NCBI RefSeq assembly: GCF_002078355.1
Contig: NZ_CP015363.1
Span: 1,426,001 to 1,490,000, forward strand
Source: Ferroplasma acidiphilum
GTDB lineage: Archaea; Thermoplasmatota; Thermoplasmata; Thermoplasmatales; Thermoplasmataceae
Reading direction: 5' to 3'
Length of the DNA stretch: 64,000 bases
Position 1 is the stretch's first letter, and every line of letters starts with the position of its first letter. Under the pieces are notes generated by a model. The model was not told the DNA's origin and did no database searches. It was given only the letters and a program-made list of their open reading frames with translations. A program made the translations under genes and the position numbers. Shown here piece by piece: positions 26,672-35,474 of the stretch.

Positions 26672-27172
26672 TCATTGTTTATTTTTAAAGAAATGCCACC
26701 ATCCGGATTGTTTTTTATCAACTTTATTCTTTTTGCCAGATTTAACTCCGTTTACAGGTTCCAGCATTACATCACCGCCAACAAAAATAAAACCAAGGGT
26801 GATATTATCTATATTTTTGTTAACCCAGTCGTTATCCCTGTATTCCCTGAACTTGTCGTTCGAGACTATAAGGCAATTTTTTTCCCGGGCATAATCAAGT
26901 ATAAATGTATCTGCTTTTATTCCTGATGGAGAGAGAATTAGCTTTTTGTTTGCAAGCATCCGGTTAAATTTATCTTTTTCGTCTATAATGTACCTGATAT
27001 TGGCATCACATATTGTTATAATTTCTGAGGCTTTTAATTCTTTCAATTTTCTTATAACTTCCAGTATATTGCCGAGCACGGCAGTTTTCTTATCAGAATC
27101 TTTATGCCCGTAAAGAGCAACATTGCTCCCATCTATAATTACCGTTGCTCCTGAAATTTTATTTTCAAACAT
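26672..27172 (-). CDS. NYN/PIN-like ribonuclease, Zc3h12a type
   Basis: A 166-residue protein with the PIN-like fold of the Zc3h12a (Regnase) RNase family. Acidic residues expected in the metal site are visible in VIIDGSNVALYG, ITICDAN, IKADTFILDYA and IVSNDKFREYRD. The C-terminal ~25 residues are Lys-rich and may bind RNA. The substrate is unknown; a role in RNA turnover is inferred from family. It is monocistronic, upstream of the divergent ABC operon promoter region. Confidence 0.85.
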   Translation of the reverse strand: MFENKISGATVIIDGSNVALYGHKDSDKKTAVLGNILEVIRKLKELKASEIITICDANIRYIIDEKDKFNRMLANKKLILSPSGIKADTFILDYAREKNCLIVSNDKFREYRDNDWVNKNIDNITLGFIFVGGDVMLEPVNGVKSGKKNKVDKKQSGWWHFFKNKQ

Positions 27173-27218
27173 AAGTCAACTTAAATGTAAAATAAAATAA
27201 ATAGGTTTTCTTAAATGT

Positions 27219-27503
27219 TTAATCTCCCAGTTCTTTTAATTCTTTTTTAGAGAATAATATTTCCTTTAATTCCCTGTCAAGTTCCGGGTCATTTCTCCTG
27301 AGGTATTCCAGCAGCAATGAGAAATGTTCTTTTTCATCGTCCCTGTTATGCTTTATTACTTCCTTCAATACAGGATCCTTTGATGCATCCAATCTCTCAT
27401 CATAGAACATTATTGCCTGCATTTCCTCTATTAGCGATTGCCTTGCTCTTGACATATCCTTTGTCTTTTCATCCAGATCCTTTCCTACTTCATATACCGG
27501 CAT
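27219..27503 (-). CDS. Encapsulated-ferritin-like (EncFtn) iron protein
   Basis: A 94-residue two-helix protein of the EncFtn group, which forms a ring of dimers with a di-iron ferroxidase centre at the dimer face. Metal ligands can be matched: Glu in SLIEEMQA, then E and H in DDEKEHFSLLL, together with the LLEYLRRNDPELDRELK block. The family Trp before the Tyr is Phe here (IMFYDE). Relatives are cargo of encapsulin nanocompartments, but no encapsulin gene is in the window and the tail (KELKELGD) does not look like a cargo-targeting peptide. A free or other iron-handling role in an iron-rich habitat is possible. Confidence 0.88.
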   Translation of the reverse strand: MPVYEVGKDLDEKTKDMSRARQSLIEEMQAIMFYDERLDASKDPVLKEVIKHNRDDEKEHFSLLLEYLRRNDPELDRELKEILFSKKELKELGD

Positions 27504-27840
27504 GAAATATACAATCCAATTTCCAATATAAATTTATTGTATATATAAAAAGAGCCATTCATTTTAATATAAATTTTATAACATAAAATGACTGGAAAAT
27601 ATTGATTATTATGTGCTTTAAGGTCATTGTTATGAAAATATCAATATATTTGTATCAGAGATTCTAACAGATATAGAATAATTTTTGACAATGGTGTAAT
27701 GATAAGCATTGATACAATCCATATCATACCAGAAATTTCACATATATAATACAGTAACTGCACAGGCAGCAAGGCCAGGGGATTACGGCCGTACAATGGG
27801 AGAATTATTATATTTATTAACCTAGAATCGATACCATGTT
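27504..27840. other. Spacer with divergent promoters
   Basis: A+T-rich. TATA-like boxes for the ferritin gene (~27530) and the thioesterase gene (~27810) are present. A + strand frame from ~27711 to ~27825 stays open and ends GRTMGELLYLLT, but I cannot assign it. Confidence 0.4.
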
Positions 27841-28296
27841 ATGGCAAACAGGATAGAACAGATTATGAAATTTTCGGATGACCTGGAAACACTGAATAAA
27901 ATGTTTGAACAGAACGAGAATTTATTTGCATACTTAGGCATAAAAATAACAAAAATTAGCAAGGGCTATTGCGAACTATCACTTCCATACAGTGAAAAAA
28001 TAACCCGTGCCGGGAATGTTCTACATGGTGGCATAATGATGACCGCTGTGGATTATGCAGGCGGAATAACCACGATGACGGTAAACGATGGAATGGACCA
28101 GGTAACACAGGAAGTAAAAGTTAATTTTCTAGCTCCCATGTCAGAGGGGCCGTTTAGAATAGAGGGGAAAGCGATAAAAGCTGGAAGAACGGCAGTCATA
28201 GTGGAAATAAAGCTATTTGACTCTGAGGGCAAGTTGGGAATAGTGGCTCTTGGAACATGGTATGTGATAAGGGACAGGATAATAAAAAAGAGCTAA
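27841..28296 (+). CDS. Hotdog-fold thioesterase, PaaI type
   Basis: A 151-residue acyl-CoA thioesterase. The family pattern HGGIMMTAVDYAGG gives the active-site Gly/Asp region, followed by TQEVKVNFLAP. It probably cleaves acyl- or aryl-CoA in the cytosol as a tetramer; the substrate is unknown. A TATTATATTTATTA box ~30 bp upstream suggests its own promoter. An ATG five bases earlier is out of frame. Confidence 0.9.
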   Translation: MANRIEQIMKFSDDLETLNKMFEQNENLFAYLGIKITKISKGYCELSLPYSEKITRAGNVLHGGIMMTAVDYAGGITTMTVNDGMDQVTQEVKVNFLAPMSEGPFRIEGKAIKAGRTAVIVEIKLFDSEGKLGIVALGTWYVIRDRIIKKS

Positions 28297-28347
28297 TGCT
28301 ATCAATGCCTAACGCAAAATAATTATAGGTATCCCATATATTAATTT

Positions 28348-28722
28348 ATGAAAGGTGTAGAAATAGCATTTCAGACTAACAAAGATGGTGAAAATGACAT
28401 AGTCACCGCACTGGGGAATCTAACAGGCAATTATTTCAAAAATGAGGAAAACATGGATATAACATGGAGGATTTTCCACGTAACACTTGATAAGGAAAAA
28501 TACTACAGGGTTTTATATAAAGGAGAAAAGATATCTGAACTGCACCCTGAAAACAGGAAAAAAATAAAGGAAAAATTTGATCAATTGAGCAGGACAGATT
28601 ATAATGCACTCATGGCTCAATATGAAAAAGAATCAAGAAAACAGGGCTTTGAAAAAATCGGAATAAAAGAGCTTACAGAGGAATACGATCTCTGGCAGGA
28701 CCCGCTCTGGAATTATATTTAA
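28348..28722 (+). CDS. Unrecognised small soluble protein
   Basis: A 124-residue protein rich in Lys, Glu, Tyr and Trp, ending in DLWQDPLWNYI. The N-terminal half looks beta-rich, the C-terminal half helical and charged. I know no family for it. It starts 52 bp after the thioesterase gene, so it could share its transcript, and it overlaps the end of the convergent bax1 gene by 4 bases. Confidence 0.6.
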   Translation: MKGVEIAFQTNKDGENDIVTALGNLTGNYFKNEENMDITWRIFHVTLDKEKYYRVLYKGEKISELHPENRKKIKEKFDQLSRTDYNALMAQYEKESRKQGFEKIGIKELTEEYDLWQDPLWNYI

Positions 28723-30008
28723 TCATTCTTTGTCACTATAATATCGAGGCCACGCCATTTTAATTTGTAGCCAAGGGCTGGAAGAACCCGTTCAGGTATA
28801 AGCCCCTGGCTCTCAACATAATCGAACATTTTTTCCGTCTGTGGATATAGCTTCTCCAGTTCTTTCTTGATTGAATCAACTGAATTGTCATCAAGCTCAC
28901 CATTTAACTTCTTTTTTGCCGAATATTTTTCCGATAGTATTAATTTCAATGCAGGAAAATCTATGTCTTCGTAGAATGCTATTTCATCCTTCATTTTTTT
29001 GTCCTTCTGCCTTAAAATGAATATATTTTCCCAGTTTACTTTACCCTTAAGATTCTCCTTTATCTCATTATCCTGTCTGGCGTATGTTTTTCCTGTAATA
29101 TTTATGTAAACAGTTTTATCCCCTATTTTCATTACGTAATCCGGAAAATAAACGGTTCCGTTTACTATCAAGGGTTGTGCCTTTTCAACAAAATCGTAAT
29201 TTATGCTGTCAGTTTTATTGGATTCAGGAAGGTAATAGGAAACTGTGTCACTGAGTTTAAGTTTGTATACCTTTACGGTTTTTTCGAATTTGTCTTTGAT
29301 TTTTATATCTGCCTCTATTGCCCAGTTTTCCAGCTGGCTTATTTTATGTATTAACATGGCAAATCTTGAACCGTAACGTTCAGGCGATTCAAACATTTCA
29401 AGCGGCCCGGTAATTTTAATGGATTTCAATTTACTTCCATCTATCTGCGCCGTAAACAATAACCCAAGCCGTTTAATTGATGTGATTGTATAGCTCCAGT
29501 CTGATGAAGTAGTAATATAGAGTGTACTGCACCTCATCATTATTGTCTCAACCTGTTCAAGGTTGTAAGCCCTTGCAATTTCAATGTTGCTTGCAGAATA
29601 CGCCTGATGGAGCACGAGTTCACTTTCTTTATCCGCATAAAGCCCGTTGATTATTTCATCCATGCTGAGGCCATATTTTTCTTCCACAGGCTTGAGAATA
29701 TTCCTTTTTTCATCCTGATTTACCGGCGGTATCCTGGCTATTTTAAAAACATCCTCACGCAATGCAGGGGCATCAACATCCACCGGCGGTTCAAAAATAG
29801 AATTTCTGAAAAATAGGAGGGAGAGAGCCCTTATAGTTTTCGTACTTGATGAATTTAGCTCTAATTCCTTAAGTGCCTTCAGTATTGTTTCCCTATTGTT
29901 CCCTGTATTTTCATTAAAAACAGTTTTCACACTATCTATATAGTCACTGTTTTCATCTGATAAAAATACAGGAAATACAAGCCCTGTTTTAAGTTTACGC
30001 ACTATCAT
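28719..30008 (-). CDS. Bax1 nuclease partner of XPB (DUF790)
   Basis: About 429 residues, the archaeal Bax1 that binds XPB and in studied species is a structure-specific nuclease in repair. The start is the ATG giving MIVRKLKTGLVFP, 14 bases inside the XPB gene. The PD-(D/E)XK-like region reads TVYFPDYVM then VYINITGKTYARQDNEIKENL: the Asp is kept, but the position of the usual Glu (EI/LVGFW in the family as I recall it) is Asn, and the GFWT motif is lost. Gene order and overlap with XPB leave little doubt about the partner. Activity may be changed. Confidence 0.85.
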   Translation of the reverse strand: MIVRKLKTGLVFPVFLSDENSDYIDSVKTVFNENTGNNRETILKALKELELNSSSTKTIRALSLLFFRNSIFEPPVDVDAPALREDVFKIARIPPVNQDEKRNILKPVEEKYGLSMDEIINGLYADKESELVLHQAYSASNIEIARAYNLEQVETIMMRCSTLYITTSSDWSYTITSIKRLGLLFTAQIDGSKLKSIKITGPLEMFESPERYGSRFAMLIHKISQLENWAIEADIKIKDKFEKTVKVYKLKLSDTVSYYLPESNKTDSINYDFVEKAQPLIVNGTVYFPDYVMKIGDKTVYINITGKTYARQDNEIKENLKGKVNWENIFILRQKDKKMKDEIAFYEDIDFPALKLILSEKYSAKKKLNGELDDNSVDSIKKELEKLYPQTEKMFDYVESQGLIPERVLPALGYKLKWRGLDIIVTKND

Positions 30009-31326
30009 TAAGTCCGACGGGAACACCTTTTCTCCTCCTCCTGGAAGTTCCATACTCCGTTGTGCCGGAGGATACCAGCTCGTATAAATAGCTGGCTTTT
30101 CCCTCGGAAGGCCGGAGTATTCTGCCCAATCTCTGCCTGAACTGCCTTGTGCTGCCAGAACCACTCATTATAATGGCTATAGATGCGTCAGGCACATCAA
30201 CGCCCTCGTCAAGAATCCTTGATGTGGCCAGTACTGTAATTTCACCTGATTTAAACATTTCCAGATATTTTTTACGTTCTTTTCCTGATGTCATGTATGT
30301 AAGCGCAGGGACAAGAAATTCTCTGGATATCAGATATGCAGTGGAGGTATCTTCTGAAAATATTATTATTTTTTCGCCCGCATGCTTGCTCAGCAAATAT
30401 TTGAGGTACTCCACCTTTCTCTCTGCGTTGAATGCGATTTCCCTTGATTTTCTCCATGCCATGAGCGCTTCTTTCCCTTCAGCACTCCATGATGACCGGA
30501 TCAAATCTTCAAAATTCATATTCCCGTTGATCTTTATGTCCCTTTTTCTAAGGTAGGATAAAAATATAGTATGGTTTTTCTCATATTCTATTTCGTCTTC
30601 ATCGGTGAGGTCTATGGGTATTCTTACAATTTTATAATTGGAAATAAAATCATTCAGCTCTTCATATCCCAGTTCAAAAACCTTGCCGCCCATATATTTT
30701 TCCAGCACCTCATGCAGTTTGTCATCCCTTTCATATGTTGCTGTAAGACCCAATCTATAGGGCGATGCATAATATTTTGCTATCTGTAAATAGCTTTCCG
30801 AAGCCATGTGGTGGACTTCGTCCGCTATTATAAACTTAAAACGGTTTCCGAGGCTTTCAGCCATTAAATAGGCAGAATCGTAGGTCGATACTGAAATGTC
30901 CCTGATTTCTTTTTCGCCGCCACCGATTTGCCCCACTTCCACATTTAGAAGATCCCTCAATTTCTCCCTCCACTGGATTATAAGCTCTATTGTCGGTGCC
31001 AGAATTATTGTGGGAACTTTAAGCATGGTAATTGCATATATACCCAGTATAGTCTTTCCCGCTGCGGTCGGGAGAACAATTGTCCCTGAGTAATTATTTC
31101 GCTGCCACATCTCAAGTGATTTTTTCTGGTATGGCCTGAGGTTTATTTCAGAACTAATTTCGAGTTTTTTATCCTTAAAAACATTGTCAATGATTCCCGG
31201 CTTCTTTATGATATCTACATAACGGTAAGCTAGAGCCCTGTATTTTTTAATTCGTTCATCGTATGAAAATATGCCAGAGTAATTCTCATCAGATATTATA
31301 CTTCCGGCTTTGAAATATATTTCCAT
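29995..31326 (-). CDS. XPB/Rad25-type DNA repair helicase
   Basis: A 443-residue superfamily 2 helicase. Motifs in order: Walker A PTAAGKTILG, DEVHHMA, GLTATYERDD, the late motifs SRILDEGVDVPDASIAIIMSG and QRLGRILRP. The N-terminal damage-recognition domain is short but present. It works with Bax1, encoded downstream with a 14-bp overlap. In archaea it probably opens damaged DNA; a link to nucleotide excision repair is suggested but not settled. XPD is encoded at the right end of this window. Confidence 0.94.
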   Translation of the reverse strand: MEIYFKAGSIISDENYSGIFSYDERIKKYRALAYRYVDIIKKPGIIDNVFKDKKLEISSEINLRPYQKKSLEMWQRNNYSGTIVLPTAAGKTILGIYAITMLKVPTIILAPTIELIIQWREKLRDLLNVEVGQIGGGEKEIRDISVSTYDSAYLMAESLGNRFKFIIADEVHHMASESYLQIAKYYASPYRLGLTATYERDDKLHEVLEKYMGGKVFELGYEELNDFISNYKIVRIPIDLTDEDEIEYEKNHTIFLSYLRKRDIKINGNMNFEDLIRSSWSAEGKEALMAWRKSREIAFNAERKVEYLKYLLSKHAGEKIIIFSEDTSTAYLISREFLVPALTYMTSGKERKKYLEMFKSGEITVLATSRILDEGVDVPDASIAIIMSGSGSTRQFRQRLGRILRPSEGKASYLYELVSSGTTEYGTSRRRRKGVPVGLNDSA

Positions 31327-31346
31327 GAATCTATATATGAAATCGT

Positions 31347-31652
31347 TTAATAAGTTTGTCCATTGGATTCCCCAAAAATCTTGTTTCTTGGAGCACCTTC
31401 AAGTATGGATTTTCCGTAATCTGTGGTATCCTTAAAGGCTTTCATCTCTACAAAATCTTTAAAAGCTTCACGTGATTTCCATTCTGTGTAAATCATATAT
31501 TCACGTGGCGAATCTACTTCCTGGTATAATTTGCCATCTACAAATCCAGTTTCCGGTTTGCTTTTAAGCAATTCTAAAACATTGTTGAAAGTTTTAACAA
31601 AATCATCGTTATGCCCTTCTTTAACTTTGTAATACAAACCTACATGGATCAT
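31347..31652 (-). CDS. Antibiotic-biosynthesis-monooxygenase (ABM) domain protein
   Basis: A 101-residue single-domain dimeric alpha/beta barrel. The pattern MIHVGLYYKVKEGH, then EYMIYTEWKSREAFKDFVEMKAF, fits ABM-type proteins, which include heme-degrading and quinol monooxygenases. No heme ligand can be assigned with confidence, so the reaction is unknown. It lies between XPB and the thermosome, each probably with its own promoter. Confidence 0.8.
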   Translation of the reverse strand: MIHVGLYYKVKEGHNDDFVKTFNNVLELLKSKPETGFVDGKLYQEVDSPREYMIYTEWKSREAFKDFVEMKAFKDTTDYGKSILEGAPRNKIFGESNGQTY

Positions 31653-31701
31653 AAAAAGATATGGTTTTACAACTAATAAATATTATGGAAAAATAAAAAA
31701 A

Positions 31702-33330
31702 TTAATAGTCTCCGCCTGGAGGCATTCCGCCTGCTCCGCCAGGTGAACCACCCTTTGATGACTTTGTTGCTATTACGTCATCAATTCTGAGTATCATCAC
31801 CGCAGCTTCTGTTGATGCTTCTACTGCCTGCTTCCCTATCCTGATCGGCTCTATGACTCCAGCTTTTTCCATGTCCTCGACATTTCCAGAAAAGACATTC
31901 ACTCCGAATGTTTTGTGCCCATTTGCATGTTCACTCCTTATTTTTATAAGTATGTCTATTGGGTCGAGTCCTGCATTTTCAGCCAGAGCCCTGGGTATTT
32001 CCTCAAGTGCGTCTGCGAACTTTTCTATTGCAAGCTGTTGTCTTCCACCAACTTTAGTAGCGTAGCTTCTAAGATTAAATGCTATTTCTTCAGCAGCGGA
32101 TCCACCGCCTGTTGTATATGCCCCATCTTCAACGGCTGCTGCTACTACGTGTAGAGAGTCTGTAATTGACCTTTCAATCTCATCTGCTACATGTTCTGTA
32201 CCAGCTCTGATTAACAGGCTTATTGCCTTTGGATTCTTGCTGCCTGTAACAAAGGTCATGTAGTCGTCGCCAATTTTTCTTTCTTCTACAGCGTCTGCGG
32301 CTCCAAGGTCGGATGCTACGATTTCTTCCAGTGATGAAACTATTGTAGCACCGGTAGCTTTTGCTATCTTGTCTACATCGCTTTTCTTAACTCTCCTTAC
32401 AGCATATATGCCGGCTTTTGAAAGGTAGTGCTGTGCCATATCATCTATGCCTTTCTGGGTAATTACTACATTTGCGCCTGTTGCTTTGATCTTATCAACC
32501 ATTTCCTTCAGGACATCCTCTTCCTGGCCCAGGAATTTCTGTATCATTGAAGGGTCATTTATCTGAAGATTTGTATCAAACTCTGGTTTCTTTATTTCAA
32601 GAGCAAGATCAAGCAGCGCTATTTTCGCATTCTTAACAAGCTTTGGCATGTTAGGGTGTACCTTTTCTTTGTCAAGGATTATACCATCTATAAGTTCAGT
32701 CTGATTGATTTCGCCACCGTTTTTCTTTACAACCTGGAGATTGTCAAAATCAACAAGATATTTGCCATCCCTCTCTTCTGCTATTGTTTTTATTGCATTG
32801 TATGAAATAGTTCCCAGAAGTTCTTTTTCCACAGATGCACTCTTGCTGTTAAGTGAAGTCTTTGCCATTTTTATAAGGATTTCCTTGTCTTTCAGTGTAA
32901 CTGGTCTGGATATTTCCTCCAGAACCCTGCTCGCCTGTGCTGCGGCTGTTTTGTACCCCTCTGTAATCACTGTAGGGTGGACATTTTGCTTTACAAGGCT
33001 CTGTGCCTGGTCAAGCAATGCACCTGCTATTATAACAGCAGTTGTTGTCCCATCGCCTACATAACTGTCCTGGGTCTTTGAGACCTCTACCATCATCTTT
33101 GCTGCTGGGTGCTCTACATCCATTTCTTTCAGAATGGTGACGCCGTCGTTTGTTATAACTATATCACCTAATGAGTCCACCAGCATTTTATCCATTCCCC
33201 TCGGGCCCAGTGTAGACCTGATGGATGTGGCAATTGCCTTTGCAGCATCAATATTCTCGAACATTGCATCTTTTCCGCTTTCTCTTTTAGTTCCTTCTTT
33301 AAGGATAAATATGGGTTGACCACCAATCAT
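31702..33330 (-). CDS. Thermosome subunit (group II chaperonin)
   Basis: A 542-residue chaperonin subunit that folds proteins in a double ring in the cytosol. The start is the ATG giving [13 protein letters not shown]; the upstream in-frame TTG is not used. ATP-site motifs are present: [22 protein letters not shown] and [12 protein letters not shown], with [10 protein letters not shown] later. The C-terminus has the Gly/Pro/Met-rich tail typical of the family. A second subunit gene is expected elsewhere. The A+T-rich upstream region (33340-33420) holds several TATA-like boxes, fitting a strong or heat-inducible promoter. Confidence 0.97.
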   Translation of the reverse strand: MIGGQPIFILKEGTKRESGKDAMFENIDAAKAIATSIRSTLGPRGMDKMLVDSLGDIVITNDGVTILKEMDVEHPAAKMMVEVSKTQDSYVGDGTTTAVIIAGALLDQAQSLVKQNVHPTVITEGYKTAAAQASRVLEEISRPVTLKDKEILIKMAKTSLNSKSASVEKELLGTISYNAIKTIAEERDGKYLVDFDNLQVVKKNGGEINQTELIDGIILDKEKVHPNMPKLVKNAKIALLDLALEIKKPEFDTNLQINDPSMIQKFLGQEEDVLKEMVDKIKATGANVVITQKGIDDMAQHYLSKAGIYAVRRVKKSDVDKIAKATGATIVSSLEEIVASDLGAADAVEERKIGDDYMTFVTGSKNPKAISLLIRAGTEHVADEIERSITDSLHVVAAAVEDGAYTTGGGSAAEEIAFNLRSYATKVGGRQQLAIEKFADALEEIPRALAENAGLDPIDILIKIRSEHANGHKTFGVNVFSGNVEDMEKAGVIEPIRIGKQAVEASTEAAVMILRIDDVIATKSSKGGSPGGAGGMPPGGDY

Positions 33331-33570
33331 GATTATCAAGTAAGTAAAAATAAACTTCTATATATAGTTTACTATATTTAGGTTAATTATATTATATAAT
33401 TAAAATATATATAAGTATATATTTATATGCATAATGCCGGTAGAACTATACACTTGCTGTTTTGAAAATTGAAATTGCAATTTTTAATTTCTTCAAATGG
33501 AGTAAAAAGCAAGGCTGCAATACCTTATAACATAGGTATCAGTATATTGCTTAGTTATTTGATAAACAAA

Positions 33571-33618
33571 GTTTTTATATAGAGTTGTTATATAGAGTTG
33601 TTATATAACATATATAAC
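33571..33618 (+). promoter_or_regulatory. Promoter and palindromic operator of the GntR gene
   Basis: A TATA-like TTTTTATATAG (33572-33582) is followed by two copies of TTATATAGAGTTG and then the perfect palindrome GTTATATA-ACA-TATATAAC (33600-33618), ending 10 bp before the GntR start. The GT...AC ends fit GntR-family operators. The likely effect is autorepression. Confidence 0.65.
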
Positions 33619-33628
33619 AGGTAGCCAT

Positions 33629-33916
33629 ATGTTTAAAATAACTGTGAGATACAATAGCACAATTCCGGTCTGTGACCAGATATATTCCGGAATGATAGAT
33701 GAAATAAGATCCGGCAATTTATATTATAAAACTAAAATACCATCCACGGAGCAGGTAGCAGGCGTCCTGGGGCTAAATTTGAACGCTGTTGATAGAGCAT
33801 ACGGGCTATTGCTCAAGGACAGAGTTATCAGGCAATTTAAGAATAAAAAATATGTGATGGCACCTGGAGACACAGACATTAATCCAATGATTAAGAAAAG
33901 GAGCAGAAACAAATGA
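33629..33916 (+). CDS. GntR-family regulator, YtrA-like
   Basis: A 95-residue protein that is essentially a lone GntR winged helix: PVCDQIYSGMIDEIRSG, then STEQVAGVLGLNLNAVDRAYGLL and RVIRQFKNKKYVM. The short tail is the size of YtrA-type dimerisation regions. It probably represses its own gene and the membrane protein after it, through the palindrome at 33600-33618. A similar pair of GntR regulator and DUF1648/SdpI-like protein occurs in Firmicutes, so transfer is possible. Confidence 0.9.
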   Translation: MFKITVRYNSTIPVCDQIYSGMIDEIRSGNLYYKTKIPSTEQVAGVLGLNLNAVDRAYGLLLKDRVIRQFKNKKYVMAPGDTDINPMIKKRSRNK

Positions 33917-34000
33917 TTGTATTGAGGCTAGGAATATGAATAATCAGTTATATTTTATAGAATATATATTTGAATGCGGGCTCACAAAGGTGGATGAGAA

Positions 34001-35107
34001 ATGAATGTAGAAGCGTTCAGGATTATTGAGCCCGTATGGGTACTTATAATAGGAATTTTAATATCTATAATACCGTATCTGACAGAGAAGTCAATAATAT
34101 TTGGGGTACGGGTCCCTACAGATAAAATAAATTCAGATACAGTCAGAAAAATGAAGAAAATATACGTTTCCATAACTTTTATTTTAACCATTATTTTAAC
34201 AGTGCTGACATATCTATTGTCATCATACCTCCTCGTAATAACTTTCTTCATGCCCCTGTTTATGGTACTGGTTGAATTTATGGTGTATTTGCCGGAACAT
34301 TATAGCCTGGAAAGGATTAAAAGAGACGAACAATGGGAATTCAATGCTAGCAGTGTTACAGGAGTTTTCAATGTAGAGGATGGAAAAAAGTTTCCCTGGT
34401 TCTTCACACTTCCGGGTATTCTGGTACTTGTTTCTCTTTTCGTAACAGGCATTCTGGATTATAAAAGTATACCAGAAAGGTTTGCAACACATTATAATGC
34501 CAGTGGAATCGCAAATGCCTATTCAACAAAATCAATAGAAAGTGTATTTATTCTGGGCTTTATAAGCATAATAATAACAATTATGATGATTCTGATTGCA
34601 TATGTTATAGCAAGGACTCCACTAAAAACCGATAACGCATCCCCACATGGAACTGAAAGGGTTGTAATATATCAGGAGAGAATGGTGTACCTGACTCTTC
34701 TAACACCGGTATTTATAAATTCTAGCCTGCTTATTGGCAGTTTCGGTGAATGGGGCATAATTAAGGAAAATGTTTTTCTAATACTTATCCCGGTATTTTT
34801 ACTGATTATATTTGTTATTGCCATATCAGTGAAAACAGGGCAATTAGGCAGCAATATTAAAATTCCTGAAAGTAAAGGGCCGGAAAATACTATTCCGGAT
34901 AATTCAGTGTCGGATAACAGAAATGATGATTCATTATGGAAAGCTGGCGTAATATACTGGAATAAAAACGATCCGCGCATAATGGTGCCTAAAAGGTTCG
35001 GTGTGGGATATACAATTAACTTTGCCCATCCTGCTGGCAAAGTTATACTTGTGTTAATAATAGCTATTCCCGTAATAATTGTTATATCGGTACTCTTTCT
35101 ACATTGA
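34001..35107 (+). CDS. DUF1648/SdpI-like membrane protein with DUF5808 tail
   Basis: A 368-residue protein with about eight membrane segments. The DUF1648 mark is SIPERFATHYNASGIANAYSTKS after the first helices; the tail carries WKAGVIYWNKNDPRIMVPKR and GVGYTINFAHP, a DUF5808-type region before the last helix. SdpI-type proteins are linked to immunity against membrane toxins in Bacillus, but most members are uncharacterised. It follows the GntR gene by 84 bp on the same strand, so joint control is likely. Confidence 0.82.
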   Translation: MNVEAFRIIEPVWVLIIGILISIIPYLTEKSIIFGVRVPTDKINSDTVRKMKKIYVSITFILTIILTVLTYLLSSYLLVITFFMPLFMVLVEFMVYLPEHYSLERIKRDEQWEFNASSVTGVFNVEDGKKFPWFFTLPGILVLVSLFVTGILDYKSIPERFATHYNASGIANAYSTKSIESVFILGFISIIITIMMILIAYVIARTPLKTDNASPHGTERVVIYQERMVYLTLLTPVFINSSLLIGSFGEWGIIKENVFLILIPVFLLIIFVIAISVKTGQLGSNIKIPESKGPENTIPDNSVSDNRNDDSLWKAGVIYWNKNDPRIMVPKRFGVGYTINFAHPAGKVILVLIIAIPVIIVISVLFLH

Positions 35108-35474
35108 ATTTGATATAATTTTTTTAACATTCCAGTAAAAATGGATAGTGCACATGAAATGATGCAGTGTTGAAAATATTCTGTACAGCTTCCATATTAC
35201 TGTATTTTTCCGGCCGTTTTTCTGAATTCAAGATTCAGTTTCCGGTTACGTTTACTGTATTCATCATTCTCCAGGATTCTTCATAGAATGCTATGTAGTT
35301 AAGTAAGTACTCTTTGCTGTGGCCTTCACGGTGAGTGTACAAATCTCTTTTCCACCGGTGGTAAATAAATACGGTACATTAGAAACCATGCTGGAAAATA
35401 AATTTACAATAATTAAACATTGATGATAATCATAAAAATACCAATATTTATATAATTATCCAGGATTAATTTAT
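35108..35474. other. Spacer with a possible decayed gene
   Basis: On the minus strand a frame open from 35378 to a TGA at 35235 reads like coding sequence (contains HRWKRDLYTHREGHSKEYLL) but has no start codon. It may be a gene remnant, possibly of a transposase; I cannot name it. A + strand hairpin CTGAAT...ATTCAG lies near 35222-35238. The promoter of the formate dehydrogenase gene is at the right end. Confidence 0.4.

Noticed and set aside
29995-30164. A Bax1 start upstream at 30164
   Set aside because: It would overlap XPB by 170 bases; the ATG at 30008 gives the family N-terminus.
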